The notes under the pieces are model-generated. The model was not told the DNA's origin. It saw only the letters and a list, made by a program, of their open reading frames with translations, and did not search any database. This document shows positions 1 through 5,741 of a stretch of DNA of 6,623 bases, piece after piece. Numbering within the stretch: position 1 is the first letter of the stretch; every line of letters begins with the position of its first letter. The DNA is from Omnitrophica bacterium RIFOXYB12_FULL_50_7 (GTDB lineage Bacteria > Omnitrophota > Omnitrophia > Omnitrophales > Aquincolibacteriaceae): positions 1-6,623 of the forward strand of contig MHFU01000072.1 of assembly GCA_001804345.1 (NCBI GenBank). Direction: 5' to 3'. The position numbers were made by a program, and so were the translations under genes.

Positions 1-2986
1 TATTGCGTCCGAATTTGAGCATGGCGTCCACACCATTCATGTCATAATCCGAACCGGGCCGTTTTTCCTGGATCCCGGTCGCGCCGATCCTCACGTGATC
101 GCCCATCCAGGTATAAGCCCGTATACCCTGGTTCGCGATCGAGGGATCCGAGGAGCTGGGGTCATATTCATAATCGACGATCAAATAAACCGGACTGCCG
201 TCCAGGATATCGGTCGAAGTCAGAGTATCCGCCGCGGCCACCGAGGAAAGCGGCCGGGAAAGAAAGATACGTCCTTCCCCGTAATTGATTTCATAATCCG
301 TACCTTCCTGAAGATCATAACTGGCGACCGTCATATTCTGGATCTTGTCGCGGATCTCGACCCGGATCTTTTCGCTGCCTTCTACGATGTTACGGTTACG
401 CGTGTAGAAAAGCGAGCCACCCGTGGCGTAAAGCTCGTTATGATCTGCTCGGTGCGTGGAATCCGCGCTAAAGACTTTGAACCCGCGCTTCGGATCGCCA
501 TAGACCGTACTCGAAACCGTATCAAAATTGACCTTCAGACCGGAAAGCGTACGGTTGTACGTGGCAAGCTCCGTATCCGTAAATTCAGTCTTAAAACTTC
601 CCCATTGGACGTAAGAGCGATCCATCTCGACCAGGACGAAAAGATGTTGGGCTGTCTCCTGCGCTTGATAATCGCGCGTCGAATTGTCACCGTAGATCGG
701 ATAGTAATCGTTCGGATTGAGGTTCGTAAAAAGCGCGGACCGGTTGTCGGAGGTATCGTATTTGGCCTTTACGAGGAACTTCCCTTTGAGTTTGCCCTTC
801 AAAAAGAAAGACACGCGCCCGTCTTCGCGGAACCCGTCACGATAAACTTCGGATTCCGCGGCCTCCATCGCACCGGTCGCCTCGTTTAAGCCGAATTGTT
901 CTTCTCCCAAGGCTACCATGAAAAATGTGCTGTCCTTCACCTTGATCTTCTTGGTAAAGCTTGTCGTCTCACCCTCCGGAGTCGTCGCCGAAATGGCTAC
1001 GTCGTATTCGCCCGGCTCCACGAAGAATTCCTTCTGGAACATGCCGCTTTCCCCGTCCACGGCTACAGGGGTATCATTGATACTGATCTTGTTTTTGGGC
1101 TGTGTTTTTCCTTGAACGCGAACCACGGGCTTCGCCACAAGCGGAATGCTCTGCTTGCCGTCCTTAAAAAGATTAAAATCGCCGACGGGCGGGATCTCGG
1201 GATGATAGTTCGGCTTCGCCTTCGGATCCAACTTGGTCATAACCTCGAAAAATTTCAAGGAGGTCCAGTCCTCCCGGTTCTTCGTGTCGCGAACCTTAAG
1301 CTGGTAGGAATAAATACCCGGCTTGATCAAAATTCCAGATTCCGTGATCCCGGCCCAGGTAACCTCCGGAGGCGGCTGCCCGATCCCGTAGCCAGTCCAC
1401 ACCGGCTGTCCCATTTCATCACGGACCTCCACGGTCCATCTTTTGATATATTTCCCGTAATTATTGTCGAACGTGAACACAGGCTCTTTTTCAAGGACCC
1501 CGACCCCGAGTTTCACAACATCCGGGGATATTTGAACATCCAGGGTTGGCCGCGAAACGTCCACCCCTTGCGTGACCATCACCTTTAGATCTTTCTCGAA
1601 ATTTTCCGGAATCCCGGACGGCGGCAAAAGTACCGCGAAATTCGCCTTGTTCATAATGCCTGCCGTGGTCTTCACAAGATAGGCCTCTTCGGTGATAAAC
1701 TTCGTCCCGTCGGGCAAGCTGTGTCCGTCGATTTTCACCACGTGTCGGCCCGGAGTCACCCCGGGAACATGATAGAGACCATTTTCATCGGTCACGATGC
1801 CGATACCTTCTTCGGTGTAAAGCCGGACCCATGGGACGCCTTCTTCCCCCTTATCCTGAACGGTGTTCTGGTTAAGATCGTTAAAGACCTTTCCGATGAT
1901 CGTCCCTTGTTCAAACACCGGATCACCCTCGACCATAAATTTCAGCGTGGCCTTTTCCGACAGAGCACCACTTCCCACAATTGTGAATTCCATGGAGTAT
2001 TCTTTTCCAAGCTGGACCCCGCTCGTCACCAGCATGACAAAGCTGGAGCTGAATACCTCACCAGGCATCATGGTCCCGACTGGAATGATCAAGGACCCCT
2101 CCCGGTAGCTGACTTGGCGGCCATTGACGAGGATCGACTTAGCTGCGTAATCGAATCCGTGCGGAAGCGTGGCCCTCAATTCAACATTGGTGAACGTATT
2201 GCCTGAAGCATTATTAAAACTGGCATTGATACCGATCGCGTCGCCGGGCGCAACACGCCGTTTCGAGGCCGACACGGTCAATTTCGCGGGATTCACTTCG
2301 GCATTCATAGCGTCCACCAACACGCTTTCGCCGAAACCAAATGCTCCTCGCCCGCGGATAACAAAAGACACAAACTCCGTGCCTTCAGGCGCTGTGGCGC
2401 TCACGGTAAACGGGTTGGCCCGAAAGGCCGCCCCGCCACCGGTGGTAAAGACATTGATCATTTCATTATCATTTGTAGCGCTGAGAAGCGTCGATGACCC
2501 ATCAATATTATTCTTTCGAAATTCTATCCGGAGCTGTCCGCCGTTAGTCACGGCGCCTGCGTCCGTCACGTCCGACCACCCATATCCTGAAAATGTCACC
2601 ATCTGTCCCGGCTTAACATTGTTACGCGTTTGAAAGGTATAATTGGCCGGAGCACCCAGAAGAAGAGAATATATCCCCTCGTAGGCTGGCACGGCAGGTG
2701 GATTCAGAAATTGCGTTGCTCCGTTCGTATTATCCCAATTCGATTGGGTTCCGCTACCGAGGGCCTGTTCGAAGCTGTAATTACCGAGATTATTCGCAAA
2801 AGCGGAAGGCATGGAAAAACATAACAGGACAAGCGCGAGAAAAAGGAGGACAGGCAGATTTTTGTGGGGCAGGCTCCTCCGTCGCTTTGTTTCGCAAGGC
2901 GAAATAGCGGGGGTACCTGTCCCCTTCAAGCAAAAATCAGCCTGTTCCCTTTCGTGCGATTTTTTAATAACGCTTTGATTCATCAT
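1..2986 (-). CDS. Giant multidomain secreted/outer-membrane protein with DUF11-like, SdrD-B-like and barrel-like regions (C-terminus off window)
   Basis: The frame is open from ATG 2986 to the left edge: 995 codons without a stop, C-terminus missing. A hydrophobic signal segment lies at about residues 43-64, with likely cleavage after SAFA (64). From the sequence I infer this order: a jelly-roll/carbohydrate-binding-like segment (66-232, beginning with an NYSFE motif); a DUF11-like beta-sandwich (233-355); an SdrD-B/carboxypeptidase-regulatory-like module (361-450, GKVFNDLNQN and VTDENGLYHVPG); a FlgD/PKD-like Ig module (500-585); another beta-sandwich (610-685); then from about 690 alternating amphipathic strands typical of an outer-membrane barrel, including YYPIYGDNST (761-770) and a DYEINYGEGRIFLSRPL stretch (897-913). 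The start is 4 bp after the upstream stop and has no clear Shine-Dalgarno, so translational coupling is likely; ATG 2983 is an alternative. The n-region of about 42 residues is unusually long because a palindromic repeat is embedded there. The function is unknown; a surface adhesin, a secretion or export barrel, or a polysaccharide-associated protein are all possible. That it is a real gene is very likely; the domain names are resemblance only. Confidence 0.88.
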   Translation of the reverse strand, partial: MMNQSVIKKSHEREQADFCLKGTGTPAISPCETKRRRSLPHKNLPVLLFLALVLLCFSMPSAFANNLGNYSFEQALGSGTQSNWDNTNGATQFLNPPAVPAYEGIYSLLLGAPANYTFQTRNNVKPGQMVTFSGYGWSDVTDAGAVTNGGQLRIEFRKNNIDGSSTLLSATNDNEMINVFTTGGGAAFRANPFTVSATAPEGTEFVSFVIRGRGAFGFGESVLVDAMNAEVNPAKLTVSASKRRVAPGDAIGINASFNNASGNTFTNVELRATLPHGFDYAAKSILVNGRQVSYREGSLIIPVGTMMPGEVFSSSFVMLVTSGVQLGKEYSMEFTIVGSGALSEKATLKFMVEGDPVFEQGTIIGKVFNDLNQNTVQDKGEEGVPWVRLYTEEGIGIVTDENGLYHVPGVTPGRHVVKIDGHSLPDGTKFITEEAYLVKTTAGIMNKANFAVLLPPSGIPENFEKDLKVMVTQGVDVSRPTLDVQISPDVVKLGVGVLEKEPVFTFDNNYGKYIKRWTVEVRDEMGQPVWTGYGIGQPPPEVTWAGITESGILIKPGIYSYQLKVRDTKNREDWTSLKFFEVMTKLDPKAKPNYHPEIPPVGDFNLFKDGKQSIPLVAKPVVRVQGKTQPKNKISINDTPVAVDGESGMFQKEFFVEPGEYDVAISATTPEGETTSFTKKIKVKDSTFFMVALGEEQFGLNEATGAMEAAESEVYRDGFREDGRVSFFLKGKLKGKFLVKAKYDTSDNRSALFTNLNPNDYYPIYGDNSTRDYQAQETAQHLFVLVEMDRSYVQWGSFKTEFTDTELATYNRTLSGLKVNFDTVSSTVYGDPKRGFKVFSADSTHRADHNELYATGGSLFYTRNRNIVEGSEKIRVEIRDKIQNMTVASYDLQEGTDYEINYGEGRIFLSRPLSSVAAADTLTSTDILDGSPVYLIVDYEYDPSSSDPSIANQGIRAYTWMGDHVRIGATGIQEKRPGSDYDMNGVDAMLKFGRN
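2848..2948. repeat. REP-like imperfect palindrome (GGGGACAGG...CCTGTCCCC type) inside the signal-peptide region
   Basis: The outer arms at 2848-2873 and 2916-2947 pair with few mismatches: ACAGGC-A-GATTTTTG on the left against CAAAAATC-A-GCCTGT on the right, then GGGGCAGG against CCTGTCCCC, with five extra bases on the right. A nested hairpin sits in the centre: TTTCGC (2890-2895), loop AAG, GCGAAA (2899-2904), extended by CGCT (2883-2886) and AGCG (2906-2909). This nested structure resembles repetitive extragenic palindromes mobilised by REP-associated tyrosine (IS200-like) transposases; that link is inference. It lies wholly within the large minus-strand gene and encodes about residues 13-47 in frame without a stop. 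Confidence 0.75.
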
Positions 2987-2990
2987 AGAA

Positions 2991-4580
2991 TTAGAACCGC
3001 CGGCTCGAGAACTTGACGCCGAAGCGCAGGTCGTAATTGGGAACAAGTGCCGGTTCTCCGTCCTGCTTCACGCGCTGGGCGCCGCCGATCCCGTCCCATT
3101 CGCCAAAGACCGCCAGCTTGGAAAGCCACTCATTCTCTTTCCATTTGTAGGCCATAAAAGGCATCCAACGCAACCCTGCCGCTACAAAGAATTGATTCTG
3201 GTACCAGAATGAGAAGGAGGCATTATTGACATGCTCGAAACGCATGTACGGCATGAGAATGATCTCGTCATTAATGTAGTTATGCGGGATCGGAATACCG
3301 GGAAGCTTGATGCCCACGGTGACCGTGGAATTCGCGATAAAAGCATTGAAACTCTTTTCGGAACCGAAATTGGTTTTTGAAACGTAGTAATTTCCGAAAT
3401 ATTCGCCCCAAACATACTGGCGAAGATAATCCGTGAATTTTTCGGGTTTTCCCTCAGACAGGGAAGGAAGCTCCGTCCCCCACTCATAGTAACACTGAAC
3501 CCCCCAGATGAGATCGGAGTCCCGGCTATTCGTGATATTCCCTTTAATATTGTAAAGATTACCGTACTTGATATAGAAACGGTAATTGCGCATCCATTCC
3601 AGAATCGGAATCCCCCCGAACGGTTGAAAGTTCAAAAGCCAGGGATTGCGCGCCAAAGGCCGCCATTCCAATCCCGCGAAGAGCTGTAAATTGCTGGCAT
3701 AATCCTCGGAATCGGACTGCAGGGAAATCGTTTCTTCGATGAAGGGATCTATATTATGCAGAGGAAAACGAATCCCACTAAAAACCAGGCGATTGGTCCA
3801 GTAACCGACCTGCGTATCAAAATGATTCGACGCAAGATTGGTCAGGCGCCAACTGGTCTCGCCAAAGGACTGCCAGGTGATTGGCGTACCACAAGGTGTG
3901 CCCTGAAGAACTCCGTACATCTTCTCCCCGATGCCTAACTGGTCGGTGAACTTGAGAATGAGCTCTTCTTCTTTCTGGAATTGCGCGGGCGTTTTGACCT
4001 CGATAGGCTTTTCCTCCTCAGGTACGTAGACCGGCGCGGCACGCACGCTCTCGGAAAAATTTCCTCCCTGCGACTCCACCTTCTTCTTGAGTGCAATGAT
4101 CGCGGTCATAGCCTCCTCTGACGACGCGAACGCTCTGTCCCCGACCCAATAAAGTTCCGTGGCCTGGCCTTTCGCGTTAGGGATAGAAAGTTGGCGTATT
4201 TCAACGCCTTCAAAATTAGCCGTCTTGAGGTTCTTCTTGATGTGGTCGTCGATGACCTTCATATCCTTAAGACCGGAAAGGTGTCGGGACTTCACGGCTC
4301 CGCCACCAAAATCCGTCACAATGGAAAATTCGGCGTCTTGTTCGCGCGAGTGGCTCTTGAAGACCGGAAATCCACGGACCTCGCTCATCTTATGATCAAG
4401 CTTTTGTGAGGGCGGGGCAAAAAAATGCTCGGCAAAAAGGTTGCTGGAAGGTTGGATCTCAGTCGAAGAAACGGCCGCAGGCCTTACTTTAACGGCCGGA
4501 ATGTTCTCTTGGGCGAAAGAGGAAAAAGCTGCGGACAGAAAAAGGGCGATGAAGAATGTTAAAAAGTTTTTAATTCTCAT
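2991..4580 (-). CDS. Predicted outer-membrane beta-barrel protein, resembling the NfrA C-terminal type
   Basis: The product has 529 residues. It starts with a typical signal peptide (MRIKNFLTFFIALFLSAAFS, cleavage probably after FA at 23). Residues 24-200 are a soluble, proline- and charge-rich region with a small alpha/beta patch (ELYWVGDRAFASSEEA, 142-157) that loosely recalls the end of a SPOR domain. From about 230 to the end the sequence alternates aromatic-rich amphipathic strands (for example LFAGLEWRPLARNPWL, 300-315) and ends in F, as expected of a barrel recognised by the BAM complex. The barrel region reminds me of the C-terminal domain of bacteriophage N4 adsorption protein A (NfrA), but it has no obvious TPR region like full NfrA. 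It sits in the outer membrane by inference, and its job is unknown. The next gene begins 4 bp after its TAA, so the two are probably co-transcribed and may work together. No good Shine-Dalgarno precedes ATG 4580; the leader is A-rich on the coding strand. The gene call is strong, the family call tentative. Confidence 0.85.
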   Translation of the reverse strand: MRIKNFLTFFIALFLSAAFSSFAQENIPAVKVRPAAVSSTEIQPSSNLFAEHFFAPPSQKLDHKMSEVRGFPVFKSHSREQDAEFSIVTDFGGGAVKSRHLSGLKDMKVIDDHIKKNLKTANFEGVEIRQLSIPNAKGQATELYWVGDRAFASSEEAMTAIIALKKKVESQGGNFSESVRAAPVYVPEEEKPIEVKTPAQFQKEEELILKFTDQLGIGEKMYGVLQGTPCGTPITWQSFGETSWRLTNLASNHFDTQVGYWTNRLVFSGIRFPLHNIDPFIEETISLQSDSEDYASNLQLFAGLEWRPLARNPWLLNFQPFGGIPILEWMRNYRFYIKYGNLYNIKGNITNSRDSDLIWGVQCYYEWGTELPSLSEGKPEKFTDYLRQYVWGEYFGNYYVSKTNFGSEKSFNAFIANSTVTVGIKLPGIPIPHNYINDEIILMPYMRFEHVNNASFSFWYQNQFFVAAGLRWMPFMAYKWKENEWLSKLAVFGEWDGIGGAQRVKQDGEPALVPNYDLRFGVKFSSRRF

Positions 4581-4634
4581 CGCCGATAAGTTTTTTCTTT
4601 TTGTTCTAACTCGTTGAAAAACTTAAGGAAAGAA

Positions 4635-4814
4635 CCTGGCTAGTACGCTGTTCGTTAAGTTCGTACCGGATTTATCCATATTTTCTTCCCCCTTTCGCAA
4701 AGGGGGACCTAGGGGGATTTAAGAAATCTCCCTGCCGGCAGGCAGGCCCCAACCCCTCTTTACGAAAGAGGGGAAATTCTGGTACGAATTTATCGAACGC
4801 GGTACTAGACCAGG
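4635..4814. repeat. MITE-like compound inverted repeat overlapping the end of dapB
   Basis: The outer arms are imperfect inverted repeats of about 40 bp. The left arm (4635-4673) reads CCTGGCTAGTAC, GTTCG, TTCGTACCGGATTT. The right arm (4774-4814) reads AAATTCTGGTACGAA, CGAAC, GTACTAGACCAGG, the reverse complement with small indels. The right arm contains the dapB stop codon (4805-4807) and the last two sense codons, so the element may have supplied the stop, or the outermost match may be chance. No target-site duplication is visible and no transposase is encoded. It looks like a non-autonomous mobile or palindromic element. Confidence 0.7.
4688..4773. repeat. Cluster of short perfect hairpins inside the MITE-like element
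   Basis: Four symmetric units lie in a row: CCCCCTTT-CGC-AAAGGGGG (4688-4706), GGGGATTT-AAG-AAATCTCC (about 4713-4731, one G-T pair), the palindrome CCTGCCGGCAGG (4731-4742), and CCCCTCTTT-ACG-AAAGAGGGG (4753-4773, 9-bp stem). Hairpins of this sort recur between genes in many bacterial genomes and commonly give spurious translations like NPPRSPFAKGG. None is followed by a T-run on either strand, so they are not classical intrinsic terminators, though the RNA would fold strongly and could act in processing or in reducing readthrough between dapB and the outer-membrane genes. Confidence 0.75.
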
Positions 4815-5608
4815 CCCAGCACTTGTTGCATATGATAAAGACCTTGCTTCTTTTTCGCAAGGAATTTTGCAGCTAAGAGAGCCCCTCGGGCAAAGGCTTC
4901 CCGTGAGGAGGCCTTGTGGACCAATTCGATCCGCTCTCCATCTCCGAAAAAAGATACCGTATGATCCCCGACGATATCCCCACCCCGGAGCGCGAGCACC
5001 CCGATCTTGCCCTTTTCGCGAGCACCGGTCTCCCCTTCGCGTCCATAGATCACATCCTTTTTGATGTCCCGCCCCCTTGCCTCAAGGAGAATCTCCAGGA
5101 GTTTTAGAGCCGTGCCGCTCGGCGCGTCCTTCTTCATCCGGTGGTGGACCTCCATGATCTCAAGGTCATAGCTCTCATCCAACACTTTTCCCGCGAGTGC
5201 GGCCAACTTAAAAAGCAGATTCACGCCCACGCTCATGTTGGGAGATTGCACGATCGGAATCTTGTGAGAAGCGTTTTTGATCAACTGGAGTGTGGCCGCC
5301 GGAATCCCCGTGGTCCCGATCACATACGCCGTGTGCGTTTTGACGACAGCCTTGAGATTCTCCGGAAGCGCCGAACAATGACTGAAATCGATCATAACAT
5401 CCGCGTTTTTCAGGGCAGACGTAACGAACTCCGTCACTTTCACACCCATCAGATCTTTACCGATCAGCGAACCGATGTCCTGACCGAGCGAGGCCTGCCC
5501 GCTCTGCTCAATCCCACCCACAATCTTAAATGCCTTGTCCTGGCTCGCCAGCTGAAGGATAGTCTTCCCCATCCGTCCCGCGGCACCGGCCATTACGAGT
5601 TTGATCAT
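4805..5608 (-). CDS. dapB: 4-hydroxy-tetrahydrodipicolinate reductase (DapB)
   Basis: A cytoplasmic enzyme that reduces the DapA product, hydroxy-tetrahydrodipicolinate, with NAD(P)H to tetrahydrodipicolinate in diaminopimelate/lysine synthesis. The product of 267 residues is the normal family length. Visible motifs: Rossmann loop GAAGRMG (8-14), DFSH (74-77), VIGTTG (96-101), the signature EVHHRMKKDAPSGTA (153-167) with His155 and Lys159 at the positions of catalytic His159 and Lys163 of the E. coli enzyme, RGGDIVGDHTV (208-218), and the usual end GLYHMQQVLGLV. The start at 5608 is chosen because it begins MIKLVMAGAAGRMG, as in the family, and has AAAGGAG seven bases upstream. An upstream in-frame extension to 5695 is only the translation of a repeat element. 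It lies downstream of dapA in the same direction with a 133-bp gap. Residues E34-Q35 stand where E. coli has E38-R39; without the basic residue an NADH preference is plausible but unproven. Confidence 0.97.
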   Translation of the reverse strand: MIKLVMAGAAGRMGKTILQLASQDKAFKIVGGIEQSGQASLGQDIGSLIGKDLMGVKVTEFVTSALKNADVMIDFSHCSALPENLKAVVKTHTAYVIGTTGIPAATLQLIKNASHKIPIVQSPNMSVGVNLLFKLAALAGKVLDESYDLEIMEVHHRMKKDAPSGTALKLLEILLEARGRDIKKDVIYGREGETGAREKGKIGVLALRGGDIVGDHTVSFFGDGERIELVHKASSREAFARGALLAAKFLAKKKQGLYHMQQVLGLV

Positions 5609-5615
5609 TTGAAAG

Positions 5616-5622
5616 CTCCTTT
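5616..5622 (-). promoter_or_regulatory. Strong ribosome binding site that fixes the dapB start
   Basis: On the minus strand the sequence AAAGGAG ends seven bases before ATG 5608. It is the clearest Shine-Dalgarno in the window and decides the dapB start against the longer in-frame candidates, which begin inside or beside the repeat at 5643-5723. Confidence 0.8.
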
Positions 5623-5642
5623 GGAATTTACAAACCATTTTC

Positions 5643-5723
5643 CCCTCTCCCCGCGGGAGAGGGCCAGGGTGAGGGGATTTTTCCGCCACCCTCACCGAAC
5701 CTCTCCCTCCCCGGAGGGAGAGG
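5643..5723. repeat. Palindromic repeat element between dapA and dapB (PHPGPLPRGEG-encoding type)
   Basis: Two strong hairpins flank a spacer: CCCTCTCCC-CGC-GGGAGAGGG (5643-5663) and CCTCTCCCTCC-CC-GGAGGGAGAGG (5700-5723). The inner parts GGGAGAGGGCCAGGGTGAGG (5655-5674) and the region 5686-5707 are also inverted copies of each other, so the whole can fold as one long imperfect hairpin or as two short ones. Read on the minus strand it gives SPHPGPLPRGEG, a translation familiar from a palindromic repeat spread over many bacterial genomes. It is not followed by a T-run and sits inside the presumed dapA-dapB transcript, upstream of the dapB ribosome binding site, where it could affect mRNA stability or the dapA:dapB ratio. 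Confidence 0.8.
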
Positions 5724-5741
5724 GATATCTTCGCTGATGAT

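Noticed and set aside
95..2633. Several long plus-strand open frames (264, 230, 161 and 154 residues)
   Set aside because: They are antisense to the continuous 995-codon minus-strand gene, overlap one another, have no recognisable domains and are rich in Arg, His and Ile in the way typical of reverse-strand shadows.
2860..2890. Possible Tat signal (KRRRSLPHKN) before the hydrophobic segment of the giant protein
   Set aside because: The arginines are encoded by the palindromic repeat and the context does not fit the full twin-arginine consensus; a Sec signal explains the segment.
4688..4773. Intrinsic terminator after dapB
   Set aside because: The stems are strong but neither hairpin is followed by a T-run in the direction of transcription.
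4635..4814. CRISPR array or tRNA in the gap between dapB and the barrel gene
   Set aside because: The repeats are inverted and of different sequence, with no regular direct repeats or spacers and no cloverleaf pattern.
4672..4860. 62-residue minus-strand open frame containing FPLFRKEG and NPPRSPFAKGG
   Set aside because: It is a translation of the hairpin repeat plus the dapB end in another frame; such peptides are typical artefacts of intergenic repeats.
5609..5695. N-terminal extension of dapB beginning MRVAEKSPHPGPLPRGEG
   Set aside because: It is the translated repeat element; the family start MIKLVMAGAAGRMG has its own strong ribosome binding site.
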